From the NCBI RefSeq assembly GCF_005048205.1, contig NZ_SUMF01000005.1, positions 1-64,000 of the forward strand: a stretch of 64,000 nt of DNA, given 5' to 3'. Source of the DNA: Chitiniphilus eburneus. Its GTDB lineage: Bacteria; Pseudomonadota; Gammaproteobacteria; Burkholderiales; Chitinibacteraceae. The translations under genes were made by a program, and so were the position numbers. Below are positions 9,530 to 18,900 of the stretch, in pieces (position 1 is the first letter of the stretch; every line of letters starts with the position of its first letter). Under the pieces are notes generated by a model. That model saw nothing but the letters and a program-made list of their open reading frames with translations, did no database searches and was not told the DNA's origin.

Positions 9530-10300
9530 ATGTTCATCGACTCCCACTGCCACATCAATTTCCCCGAACTCGCCGAGAACATCGACGGCCTGCTGTCCGC
9601 CATGGCGGACAACCGGGTCACGCATGCGCTGTGCGTATCGGTGAACCTGCCCGAGTGGCCGGGGGTGATGGCGCTGGCCGAGGCGCACGACAACATCTTC
9701 GCTTCCGTGGGTGTGCATCCGGATTACGAGGACGTGGAAGAGCCCACCGTCGCCGGTCTGGTCGAACTGGCGCAACGTCCCAGGGTGGTGGCCATCGGTG
9801 AAACCGGGCTGGACTACTATCGGCTGGAGGGCGATCTGGCGTGGCAGCGCGAGCGCTTCCGCATCCATATCCGCGCCGCGCGGCAGACCGGGCTGCCGCT
9901 GATCATCCATACCCGCGCCGCCAGCGAAGACACCATCCGCATCCTTCAGGAAGAGGGTGCGGCCGAGGTCGGCGGCGTGATGCACTGCTTCACCGAAAGC
10001 TGGGAAGTGGCGCAGGCGGCCATGGCGCTGGGGTTCTACATCTCGTTTTCCGGCATCGTCACCTTCAAGAAGGCCGAGGAACTGAAGGAAGTGGCGCGCC
10101 GCGTGCCGCTGGAGCGGATGCTGATCGAAACCGATTCGCCATACCTTGCGCCGGTGCCGTATCGTGGCAAGACCAACCAGCCGGCGTGGGTGAAGCACGT
10201 GGCCGAGCATATCGCCGATCTCAAGGGCGTGACGGTGGCCGAAGTGGCCGCCGCCACCACCGACAACTTCTTCAAGCTGTTCCGGCGGGCGACGCCATGA
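9530..10300 (+). CDS. tatD: TatD-family metal-dependent DNase
   Basis: A 256-residue TIM-barrel hydrolase. Metal ligands and family motifs are visible in order: DSHCHINF, GVHPDYED, GETGLDYYR, HTRAASED, MHCFTES and ETDSPYLAP. The family acts as a 3' exonuclease or endonuclease in DNA repair and turnover. The ATG at 9530 starts directly before MFIDSHCH, the normal N-terminus. The frame is open upstream but carries no family residues there. The stop overlaps the start of the next gene. Confidence 0.94.
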   Translation: MFIDSHCHINFPELAENIDGLLSAMADNRVTHALCVSVNLPEWPGVMALAEAHDNIFASVGVHPDYEDVEEPTVAGLVELAQRPRVVAIGETGLDYYRLEGDLAWQRERFRIHIRAARQTGLPLIIHTRAASEDTIRILQEEGAAEVGGVMHCFTESWEVAQAAMALGFYISFSGIVTFKKAEELKEVARRVPLERMLIETDSPYLAPVPYRGKTNQPAWVKHVAEHIADLKGVTVAEVAAATTDNFFKLFRRATP

Positions 10301-11091
10301 GCCGCGCGCCGGCGCCCGAGCGGGTGGAAGTCACGCTGTTGGGCGTCGGTTCCAGCGGCGGCACGCCGGCGCTGGGTTGCGATTGTCCCACCTGCACCTC
10401 GCACGATCCGCGCAACACGCGCACCCGCACGTCGGCCGTGTTCAGCGTCGGCGGGCGCCACCTGCTGATCGATACCGGGCCGGACCTGCGGCAGCAGGCG
10501 CTGCGCGAGCAGATCATGCGGCTGGACGCCGTGCTCTACACCCATCCGCACGCCGATCACATCCACGGCATCGACGACCTGCGCGCCTGGTGCTGGCTGC
10601 AAAAGGGCGCGCTGCCGGTCTACGGCAACCAGCTCACGCTGGAACACATCAAGAGCCGTTTCACCTATACGCTGCTCAGCCCCAACGAATACTGGGACAA
10701 GCCGGTGCTGACGCTGCACGAGGTGGAGCGGGAATCGTTCGTGGCCGGCGGGGTGCGGGTGCAGCCGGTGCCGCTGCTGCATGGCAAATGGCCGATCCTG
10801 GGCTTCCGCGTGGGCAACGTGGCTTTTCTGACCGATGTCTCGGCGGTGCCGGAGGAAAGCTTCGCGCTACTGGAGCGGCTGGACGTGCTCATCCTCGACT
10901 GCCTGCGCGAGCGCGAACACCCCACCCATCTCAGCGTGGCGCAATCACTGGCACTGGCACGCCGCATCGGCGCCCGGCGCACGGTGCTGATCCACATGAC
11001 GCATGAACTGGAATACCACGCGCTGGGCGCACGCCTGCCGCCGGGCGTGGAAGTCGGCTACGACGGCATGCGGCTGCACGGCGGCTTCTGA
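10297..11091 (+). CDS. Metallo-beta-lactamase fold hydrolase, PhnP-like
   Basis: A 264-residue MBL-fold protein. After the GVGSSGGTPALGC opening come a CDCPTC pair that may bind structural zinc and the active-site motif THPHADHIHGID. The third-metal-ligand regions VPLLHGKW and FLTDVS and the late His in HPTHLS are also visible. This layout is typical of PhnP/RNase-Z-like phosphodiesterases. No phosphonate genes are nearby, so a cyclic nucleotide or nucleotide repair role is as likely. It overlaps tatD by ATGA and should be co-transcribed with it. Confidence 0.88.
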   Translation: MSRAPAPERVEVTLLGVGSSGGTPALGCDCPTCTSHDPRNTRTRTSAVFSVGGRHLLIDTGPDLRQQALREQIMRLDAVLYTHPHADHIHGIDDLRAWCWLQKGALPVYGNQLTLEHIKSRFTYTLLSPNEYWDKPVLTLHEVERESFVAGGVRVQPVPLLHGKWPILGFRVGNVAFLTDVSAVPEESFALLERLDVLILDCLREREHPTHLSVAQSLALARRIGARRTVLIHMTHELEYHALGARLPPGVEVGYDGMRLHGGF

Positions 11092-11169
11092 CGCGCCCTG
11101 GCGCGGCCGGTCGCAATCGTCCCGCACGCTGTCCATACTGTGAACGCCGTCACAGCAAAGAGAACCGCA

Positions 11170-11547
11170 ATGAGCGATGCCGCGCAGATCAGCGTGCTGG
11201 GCCTGCCGCTGTTTCCCTGCAACTTCGACCCGGCCACCGGCTACGAGCGCAATGGCTTCTGCGCCGAGTGCCAGGGCGACGCGGGGCAGCACACGGTATG
11301 CGCGCGCATGACCGAAGAGTTCCTGGCGTTCTCCGCCGAGCGCGGCAACGACCTGATGACCCCACGCCCCGACTGGGGCTTCCCCGGTCTCAAACCCGGC
11401 GACCAATGGTGCGTCTGCGCCGGGCGCTGGATCGAAGCGCTGCTCGAAGGCAAGGCACCCCCGATCCTGCTGGCCGCGACGCACGAAGCGATCCTGGAGC
11501 ATCTCTCGCTGGAAACGCTGGTGGCGTATGCGCTGGATCGGCCGTAG
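11170..11547 (+). CDS. DUF2237 family protein
   Basis: A 125-residue cysteine-containing protein of the DUF2237 family. Recognisable features are the NFDPATGYERNGFCAE region, then HTVCARMTEEFL, the segment RGNDLMTP, and PGDQWCVCAGRW before a C-terminal ATHEA helix. The function of the family is unknown. The ATG at 11170 has a purine-rich site upstream and gives the family N-terminus (VLGLPLFPC). Confidence 0.85.
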   Translation: MSDAAQISVLGLPLFPCNFDPATGYERNGFCAECQGDAGQHTVCARMTEEFLAFSAERGNDLMTPRPDWGFPGLKPGDQWCVCAGRWIEALLEGKAPPILLAATHEAILEHLSLETLVAYALDRP

Positions 11548-11567
11548 GCGGCCTGACTTGTAATTCT

Positions 11568-11676
11568 GTAGACACAGAGCGCACTGAGAGCCCAGAGAGC
11601 ACGGAGAAAAACTCAAAGGGCTAACCCGAACCAGGTTTCTCTGTGGGCTCCGAGTTCTCTGTGCCTACAGATTTTG
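11568..11676. repeat. Long imperfect inverted repeat between convergent genes
   Basis: The left arm begins CTGTAGACACAGAG and contains CAGAGAGCACGGAGAAA. The right arm, read in reverse complement, begins CTGTAGGCACAGAGAACTCG. Together they could form a stem of about 45 bp with mismatches around a short loop. Repeats rich in CACAGAG/CACGGAG are seen scattered in many bacterial genomes. Here the element occupies the gap between DUF2237 and the DUF2238 gene and could act as a bidirectional transcription stop. Confidence 0.6.
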
Positions 11677-11684
11677 CCTGTCAA

Positions 11685-12302
11685 CTACACCGGCTTCACC
11701 GTCTGCCGCGCCATCTGCCTGTCGTGCCAGCGCGACAGCAGCAGCAGGGCCACCACGGCGCCCAGTAGCGCGAAGCCCATGTCGGATTGGGTATCCCATT
11801 CGTAGCCCTGCGTGCCGAGGAACTCGTCCGCGCCCTGGCCCATGATCACCGCCGCGCCCCATTCCACCAGCTCGTATACGGCGGAGATCGCCATGGCCAC
11901 GCAGCCGGAAAGGAAGCTGGCCATCAGGCGATGGCGATGGTTGAGGAAACGGCCCCGCAGCAGGATCTCGCGCGCGATCAGCACCGGCACGAAGCCCTGG
12001 GCGAAATGGCCGATCTTGTCGTAGGGATTGCGTGTCAGGCCGAACCAGTCCTCCATCCAGAAGCCCAGCGGCACGTGCGCGTAGGTATAGGTGCCGCCGT
12101 AGATCAGGATCAGCGCGTGCAGCGCGATCAGCACATACAGCAACGGTGTCAGCGGGAAGGCGTGGCGGGTGGCGATCAGCACTGGAATCGCGATCAGTAC
12201 CGGCAGCACCTCCATCCACCAGGTCAGGCGATCGGTCGGGGCGATGCCGGAGGCGATCAGCGCGGCGACGACCAGGGCAAGCAACAGGGTGGGCAGTTTC
12301 AT
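11685..12302 (-). CDS. DUF2238 (YjdF-like) integral membrane protein
   Basis: A 205-residue protein with about six predicted membrane segments. It carries family motifs: YGGTYTYAHVPLG, RNPYDKIGHFAQGF and YELVEWGAAV. The conserved Asp, His and Glu residues within membrane helices suggest an enzymatic or transport role, but none is established. I chose the ATG at 12302; the frame extends six codons upstream through a TTG. Confidence 0.8.
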   Translation of the reverse strand: MKLPTLLLALVVAALIASGIAPTDRLTWWMEVLPVLIAIPVLIATRHAFPLTPLLYVLIALHALILIYGGTYTYAHVPLGFWMEDWFGLTRNPYDKIGHFAQGFVPVLIAREILLRGRFLNHRHRLMASFLSGCVAMAISAVYELVEWGAAVIMGQGADEFLGTQGYEWDTQSDMGFALLGAVVALLLLSRWHDRQMARQTVKPV

Positions 12303-12369
12303 GGCGGGGCCGGCAGGCAAAGAAACGAACTATATGCCAAAGCCCGGCCGTGCCGCTGTGGCGGGGGGA

Positions 12370-12846
12370 TCAGTCCGCCTGCCGCGTCAGGCAGTTGTCG
12401 CGTTCCACCTCGGTGGCGCCCGATTGCAGCACGCCCAGCGCGTAGCCCTTCAGTGCCACGGCGCCGGCCAGGCACAGGCGCTCGCCGTCGATGCGGTAGG
12501 CCAGCTTGCGGTCGATGGGCTGGCCGCCCAGGTCGCCCCGGAGATGGAAGACGACATTGCTGCGTTGTTCGTAGATGAAGCTGGCGGCGGGAACGGGATC
12601 GCCCTCGGGCTGGCTGCATGCGGCATCGCGATAGAAGCGGATCGATGCGCTCAGCCGATCCGGCGCCGCGAAGCGGAAATCATTGCGCGCCCACGCGGGC
12701 GCTTCGCTCGCCGCGCGGCTGGGCACGGCGGCGCAGGTTTCGCTCAGCCAGTGGCCGGGCAGCGCCTCCGCGGGGGCGGGCGCGGCGGCGTGGGTCAGGC
12801 CGCAAAAGGCGAATGCGAACAAGGGAAGGGCGATGCGACGGGTCAT
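12370..12846 (-). CDS. Small exported protein of unknown function
   Basis: A 158-residue protein. A signal peptide (about residues 1-21, ending AFCGLTHA-A) precedes a mature part with four cysteines, the first in WLSETCAA and others in DAACSQP, RLCLAG and DNCLTRQ. Spacing suggests two disulfides and a small beta-rich domain. I do not recognise the family. It lies between the DUF2238 gene and the metQ terminator, on the same strand. Confidence 0.65.
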   Translation of the reverse strand: MTRRIALPLFAFAFCGLTHAAAPAPAEALPGHWLSETCAAVPSRAASEAPAWARNDFRFAAPDRLSASIRFYRDAACSQPEGDPVPAASFIYEQRSNVVFHLRGDLGGQPIDRKLAYRIDGERLCLAGAVALKGYALGVLQSGATEVERDNCLTRQAD

Positions 12847-12917
12847 GGCGCGGCTCCGGCTGGCGATCCGCACATTGTCGCGGCGGCATGGCGCGCAGTG
12901 CGCGTGAAGAATGGCGT

Positions 12918-12947
12918 AAAAAAACAGGCCGCATGGCGCGGCCTGTT
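12918..12947 (-). terminator. Rho-independent terminator of metNIQ
   Basis: A 10-bp perfect stem (AACAGGCCGC/GCGGCCTGTT) with a five-base loop, followed on the minus strand by a T run. It lies just past the metQ stop. Confidence 0.85.
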
Positions 12948-12973
12948 CGTCACGGGGCAGGGGCAACGTTCGA

Positions 12974-13747
12974 TCAGAACGCCGGCACCACCGCGCCCTG
13001 GTACTTCTGTTCCAGGAACTGCTTCACTTCCGGGCTGTTCAGCGCGGCGGCCAGTTTCTTCATGGCCGGGCTGTTCTTGTTGTCCGGGCGGGCGACCAGG
13101 ATGTTTACGTAAGGCGATTGCTTGCCTTCGATGGCCAGCGCGTCCTTGGTCGGGTTCAGCTTGGCTTCCAGCGCGTAGTTGGTGTTGATCAGCGCCAGGT
13201 CCACCTGGTTCAGCACGCGCGGCAGGGTGGCGGCTTCCAGTTCCTTGATCTTCAGCTTCTTCGGGTTGCCGGTGATGTCCTTCACCGTGGCGAGCACGTT
13301 CTTGTTGTTCTTCAGCTTGATCACGCCGGCCTTGTCCAGCAGCAGCAGTGCGCGGCCGCCATTGGTGGGATCGTTCGGGATCGCCACGGTGGCGCCTTGC
13401 GGCAGGTCGGCCAGCTTCTTGATCTTGGTGGAGTACGCACCGAACGGCTCGACGTGCACGCCGGTCACCACCACCAGGTTGGTGCCCTTACCCTTGTTGA
13501 ATTCATCCAGATAAGGCTTGTGCTGGAAGAAGTTGGCATCCAGGCGTTTTTCGGCCACCTGCACGTTGGGTTGCACGTAATCGGTGAACACCTTCACGTC
13601 CAGCTCCACGCCTTGCTTGGCGAGCTGCGGCTTGACGAATTCCAGGATCTCGGCGTGCGGCACGGCGGTGGCGGCCACCGTCAGCTTGTCGGCGGCATGC
13701 GCGGAGAACGCCGCGAACGCGGCGACGAGTACGAGCAGTTTCTTCAT
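12974..13747 (-). CDS. metQ: D-methionine ABC transporter substrate-binding protein
   Basis: A 257-residue NlpA/MetQ family periplasmic receptor. A signal peptide (MKKLLVLVAAFAAFSAHA) precedes the typical opening TVAATAVPHAEILEFVKP. Family motifs FFQHKPYLD, PNDPTNGGRALLLL and LINTNYALEA are present. The signal peptide lacks a lipobox cysteine, so the protein appears to be free in the periplasm rather than a lipoprotein. AAGGAA lies ahead of the ATG at 13747. It is the last gene of metN-metI-metQ. Confidence 0.94.
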   Translation of the reverse strand: MKKLLVLVAAFAAFSAHAADKLTVAATAVPHAEILEFVKPQLAKQGVELDVKVFTDYVQPNVQVAEKRLDANFFQHKPYLDEFNKGKGTNLVVVTGVHVEPFGAYSTKIKKLADLPQGATVAIPNDPTNGGRALLLLDKAGVIKLKNNKNVLATVKDITGNPKKLKIKELEAATLPRVLNQVDLALINTNYALEAKLNPTKDALAIEGKQSPYVNILVARPDNKNSPAMKKLAAALNSPEVKQFLEQKYQGAVVPAF

Positions 13748-13777
13748 TTGATGTTCCTTTTGGGAGGGGAAGGGCAT

Positions 13778-13804
13778 GCGTTGCCGGGGTTGGCCCGGCG
13801 ACGC
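13778..13804. other. Hairpin in the metI-metQ intergenic gap
   Basis: GCGT-GCCGGG / CCCGGC-ACGC arms with one mismatched base on each side form a strong stem. It lies 30 bp ahead of the metQ start in a 122-bp gap inside the operon. Such structures often protect upstream mRNA or lower distal expression; neither is shown. Confidence 0.5.
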
Positions 13805-13869
13805 AAACTGGATCAGGCCAGCGACGCGGCGCTGGCGGAACTACATCGGTACGTGAAGGGTGTCATGCG

Positions 13870-14535
13870 TCATTTCCGGGAAAAGTGCGCGACCATCCGG
13901 TCGCCCAGCATCTGCAAACCCTGCACCAGCACCACCAGCAGCACCACGGTTACCACCATCACGTCGGTCTGGTAACGCTGATAGCCATAGCGGATCGCCA
14001 GGTCGCCCAGGCCGCCGCCGCCGATGACGCCGCTCATGGCGGTGTACGACACCAGCGTGATCGCGGTGACGGTGATGGCGGCGACGATGCCGGGCAGCGC
14101 CTCGGGCAACAGCGCGTGCAGCACGATCTGGCGCGTGCTGGCGCCCATCGCCTGTGTGGCCTCGATGATGCCGCGATCCACCTCGCGCAGCGCCGTTTCC
14201 ACCAGCCGCGCGAAGAATGGCGTGGCGCCGACCACCAGCGTCGGAATCGCCCCGGCCACGCCCAGCGAGGTGCCGGTGATCAACACGGTGACCGGGATCA
14301 TCAGGATGATCAGGATCACGAACGGTACCGAGCGCACCACGTTGGCGACGAAGGACAGCACCGAGAACACGGCCGGCTGTTCCAGCAACTGGCGGCGCGC
14401 CGTGAGGAACAGCAGCACGCCCAGCGGCAGCCCCAGCATGATGGTGAACAGCAGCGAGCCGCCCAGCATCGCCAGCGTATCCAGCGTGGCGGTCCAGATT
14501 TCCGCCCAATCGATGTTCACGAAGAGTTCGTTCAT
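13870..14535 (-). CDS. metI: D-methionine ABC transporter permease
   Basis: A 221-residue inner-membrane permease with five predicted membrane spans. The ABC-coupling EAA loop is visible as [26 protein letters not shown], split by the usual conserved Gly. The C-terminal [16 protein letters not shown] is characteristic of MetI. The start overlaps the end of metN by four bases. Confidence 0.95.
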   Translation of the reverse strand: MNELFVNIDWAEIWTATLDTLAMLGGSLLFTIMLGLPLGVLLFLTARRQLLEQPAVFSVLSFVANVVRSVPFVILIILMIPVTVLITGTSLGVAGAIPTLVVGATPFFARLVETALREVDRGIIEATQAMGASTRQIVLHALLPEALPGIVAAITVTAITLVSYTAMSGVIGGGGLGDLAIRYGYQRYQTDVMVVTVVLLVVLVQGLQMLGDRMVAHFSRK

Positions 14536-15542
14536 GCGCGCAGCACCTCGACTGTGATGTCGCGCGCGGCCAGATGTGCCAGCGCGGTGTCTACATTACC
14601 CCCGGTGAATGTCACCGTGAGCTGCCCATAGGGGGTGTCCTTGATGCGGTCGATCCGCCCGGTCAGGATGCTGAAATCCACGCCGGTCTCGCGCGCCACC
14701 GCGCCCAGCACCGGCGCATAGGTGGATTCGCCCTTGAAGGTCAGCCGCACCACGCGGCCCGGCACGTGGGCGTAATCGTCCACCTGCTCGCCTTCGTCCA
14801 CGTGTTCGGCCTCCAGCACGAAGCGCCGGGTGGTGGCGTGCCGGGGATGCAGGAAGACATCCGCCACCGGCCCCAGCTCCACCACCTGGCCGCTGTCGAG
14901 CACCGCCACGCGGTCGCACACGGTGCGCACCACGTCCATCTCGTGGGTGATGATGACGATGGTCAGCCCCAGCTCGCGGTTGATCTCGGCCAGCAGGCGC
15001 AGCACCGAGCGCGTGGTCTGCGGGTCGAGCGCGCTGGTGGCCTCGTCGCACAGCAGGATGGCCGGCTCGGTGGCTAGCGCCCGCGCGACGCCCACGCGCT
15101 GCTTCTGCCCGCCCGACAACTGCGCCGGGTACTTGTCCGCGTGCTCGGTCAGGCCGACGCGCGCCAGCAAAGCCGCCACGCGCGCGGCGATGGTGGCCTT
15201 GTCGCTCACACCGGCCAGCTTGAGCGGAAACGCCACATTCTCCGCCACGGTCTTGGAAGACAGCAGGTTGAAATGCTGGAAGATCATGCCGATGCCACGC
15301 CGCAGATCGCGCAGCCCGGCGTCGGACAGCGCCGTGATATCGCGCCCGTCGATCAGCACCTGGCCCTGGCTGGGGCGCTCCAGCAGGTTGATCAGGCGTA
15401 CCAGCGTGGATTTACCAGCCCCCGAATGGCCGATGATGCCGAACACCTCGCCGGCGGAAATCTCGAAATCGATGCCGTTCAGGGCCGGCACATCCTGGCC
15501 GGCAACCTGGTACGACTTATGGATGTTCTGAAAACGGATCAC
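14532..15542 (-). CDS. metN: D-methionine ABC transporter ATP-binding protein
   Basis: A 336-residue ATPase. It shows Walker [11 protein letters not shown]-loop [11 protein letters not shown], signature [15 protein letters not shown], Walker [14 protein letters not shown] and the H-loop [10 protein letters not shown]-terminal NIL regulatory domain (about residues 260-336) is present; in this family it binds methionine and inhibits transport when the pool is high. It is the first gene of metNIQ. I saw no S-adenosylmethionine riboswitch in the 360 bp upstream. Confidence 0.96.
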   Translation of the reverse strand: MIRFQNIHKSYQVAGQDVPALNGIDFEISAGEVFGIIGHSGAGKSTLVRLINLLERPSQGQVLIDGRDITALSDAGLRDLRRGIGMIFQHFNLLSSKTVAENVAFPLKLAGVSDKATIAARVAALLARVGLTEHADKYPAQLSGGQKQRVGVARALATEPAILLCDEATSALDPQTTRSVLRLLAEINRELGLTIVIITHEMDVVRTVCDRVAVLDSGQVVELGPVADVFLHPRHATTRRFVLEAEHVDEGEQVDDYAHVPGRVVRLTFKGESTYAPVLGAVARETGVDFSILTGRIDRIKDTPYGQLTVTFTGGNVDTALAHLAARDITVEVLRA

Positions 15543-15905
15543 GACGCAACCTTGTGGGCGGTGCTGTTATTGGCATGCAGTATGGCTGATGGTCGGGGGG
15601 CGGCACTGTAAGCGCCTGTTCGGGCGGCGCATCGGCTGTTGCCATCAGCGCGGGATTGTAAAAGCCCGGCGGAAGGCTCGATATTAGAGCTAACCGTTAT
15701 AAAACCAAAAATCTTATGGCGATATGCAAATATCGCGCCGCCTTGCGGGCGAGGTCATCTATCCCATGGCCGGATTGCCCCTGATCACTGCAAGCGATTA
15801 CACTGCGTTGGCATAAATTGCTTACAGCGATCCAAAGGCTGATCGACCGCCGTCTGGATGCCTGTAGGCCCAACAACATGTGTCATCGGGTGAGGGGCGG
15901 GAAGT

Positions 15906-18900
15906 ATGCATTGGACACTCATCGTCGTCGGGCTGGCGCTCGGCGCGTTGTTCGGCGCGGGCATGGGCGACGCGGCCATGGGCGCGATCATTGGCCTGGG
16001 GATTGCCCTGGCCATCCTGCTGGGCCGCCTGCAACAGACGCAGCAGGCACTGCGCAAAGAGCTGGATGCTTTTGCCCAGCGCTTCGATCACGGCACCGGC
16101 ATCATGCACCAGCGGGTGCTGACGCTGGAGCGCAACGCCAGCACCTCGCCCACCGCCGAGGCCGCGCCCGTTGCGACGCCGGATACGCAGCCGGACACGC
16201 CACCACCCGTGGCCGAGATCGTACCGGAAGCCCTTGCCACTCGCAGCGACGAGCCCCCCGCCATCCAGACCCCGGCCGCCGCGCTATCGAACGAAGCGTT
16301 GCAGGCCGCGCTCGAGGTGCCGGTGGCGACGAGCCCCGCCACGCCGACCGAGCCGGTCGCGCCGGTCGAAATCGAACCGTTGCCCGTGGAACCGGCGATG
16401 GCCGACATCGCCCCGGCCCCCGAGACCGAGCCGGCATCGCTTCCCCAACCCGAATCCAGACCCGAACCGGTGGCGGTAGCGCCGCAGCCGGTGCCCGTAC
16501 CCGCGCGCGTGCCGCAACCGCCGGCTCCGCCGGCGCTGCCCACCTTGTTCGACCGCGCCTTCGCCGCCGCGCGCGACTGGTTGCTGGGCGGCAACACCGT
16601 ACTGCGCATCGGCGTGGTGCTGCTGTTCCTGGGGCTGGCCTTCCTCTTGCGTTACGCCACCGAAGGCATGGTGATGCCGCCGCAGGCGCCATACCTGGGC
16701 AGCGCGGCAGCGGCACTGGCGCTGCTGGGGCTGGGCTGGTGGCTGCGTGGACGCCGCGCCGGCTATGCGCTGGTCTTGCAAGGCACCGGGATCGGCGTGC
16801 TGTACCTGACGGTTTTCGCCGGCATCAAGCTTTACCCGGCGCTCAACGGCGGCGAGGTGCTGATCCTGCCCACCGCCGGCTTCGCGTTGCTGGTGCTGGT
16901 CTCGGTGTTCGCCGCCACGCTGGCGGTATTGCAGGACTCGCTGGGGCTGGCCGCGGCGGCGGCGCTGGGCGGCTTCGCCACGCCGATCCTTGCGTCCACC
17001 GGCAGCGGCAACCACGTTGCGCTGTTCAGCTACTTTGCGTTGCTCAATGCCGGCATCTTCGCCATCGCCTGGTTCAAGGCATGGCGCATGCTCAACCTGA
17101 TCGGCTTCGTCGGCACCTTCGGCATCGGCTTCGCCTGGGGCCTGCGAGGCTATCAGCCGGAGCTGTTCGCCAGCACCGAGCCGTTCCTGATCCTGTTCTT
17201 CCTGATGTATCTCACCATCGGCCTGCTGTTCGCACGCCGCAAGCTGCGCGAAGCCGACGACGCACCCGCCGACGACAGCCGTCAGGCGCTGTTGCGCTGG
17301 TCGCTGCGCCAGGGCGATTACCTGGACGGCATCGTGCTGTTCGGCACACCGTTGATCGGTTTCGGTCTGCAATATGCCGTGATCCGCCACCTGGAATTCG
17401 GCGCGGCGTTCAGCGCGCTGGCGCTGGGGCTGATCTACATGGCGCTGGCGCGCGTGCTGAGCGGGCGGCGCGCGCTGCTGCTGGCGGAATCCTGCCTGGC
17501 GCTGGGCGTGGTGTTTGCCAGCCTCGCCATCCCGCTGGGCCTGGATGCGCGCTGGACCTCCGCCGCCTGGGCGGTGGAAGGCGCCGGCATTTACTGGCTG
17601 GGCCTGCGCCAGCGCCGGCCGCTGGCGCGGATGTTCGCGCTGCTGTTGCAGATCGGCGCGGCGCTGGCCTTCCTGGGCGACCTGCGCGCCGGGACGGCCA
17701 CGGTGCTGGATGGCGCGCCGCTGGGGGCGCTGATGCTGGGCGTGGCACTGCTATTCGCCTGGTGGCACGCGCGGCGCCATGACGATGCGCTCGATGGCTG
17801 GGAGCGCGGCCTGCAACCCTGGCTGGCCTGCTTTGGCCTGGCCTTCCTCTACCTGATCGCGCCACTGTGCCTGCGGGTCGAGGGTACGGCCATCGCGTGG
17901 GCGCTGGCGGGCCTGGCCACCCTGTTCGCCGGCCTGCGCCTGGGCGCGCGCAGCTTCCTGGGCTGCGCGTTCGGCGTGCAGTTGCTGGGTGGCGCGTTGT
18001 TCCTGCTGAACATGAACGGCGCCGGCCTGGGCGCCGGGGCGGGGCTGGCCGAAGGCTGGCGCGACCTGCTCACCGCGTCGCTGATCGGCGTCGCCCTCAT
18101 CGGCGGCATGATCTACACCGCGCGCGACGAATCGGTGCGGGACGACAAAGCGCTGCTGGCCGGCTTGAGCGTGGTGCTGCTGGCCGGTCTGGTACTGCTG
18201 AACCTGGCGGTACTGTTCGTGTTGCCGTGGCGTATCGCCAGCGCGGTCTGGGGCGGCAGCGGGCTGTTGATCGCGTGGTTGTGTCTGTCGTTGCGGCAGC
18301 GGGTCGGCTTCGTGTTCGGCCTGGCGTTGCAACTCATCGGTGGCGTGAGCTTCCTGCTGGCCGGACCGACGCTGTTCGACGTGCCGGTCGATGAAACACT
18401 GAAGCCGCTGGCGCACGCCGGCTTCTGGACGCCGGCGGTACTGGCACTGGCCGCGATGATCGGCGCGTGGCGCCTGCACCGCGCGGCACGGCAGGAACAG
18501 TCGGCGCTGCCGGGCGTGGGGCTGGCGCCATTGTCCGGCCTGCTGCTGTACTGGGGCGTGGCCTGGTGGGCACTCACCGCCTATGGCGAAATCATCCGCT
18601 TCGCACCGGTGGGGCAGCAGGATCACCTGCTGCTGGCCGTGGCCGCGTTCAGCGTGCTGGCGTGGCAATGGCTGGCACGGCGCGAGGCATGGCGCACGCT
18701 GGCGCTGGTCTGCCTGATGCTGCCGGTGCTGGCCATACCGGCGCTGCTGATGGGCTGGCTCAGCCGTGGCTACCTGCCGTTGTCGGCCTGGGGCTGGCTG
18801 GCGTGGCCGGCCTTGCTGGCGGCGCACTGGGTGTCGCTGCGCCGGCTGGAAACGCTGTTGCCGGGGCGTCTTGTCCGCTGCGGCCACCTCATCGGCTGCT

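Noticed and set aside
15543-15905. SAM riboswitch upstream of metN
   Set aside because: No conserved SAM-aptamer core could be recognised on the minus strand; the region gives only AT-rich promoter-like DNA.
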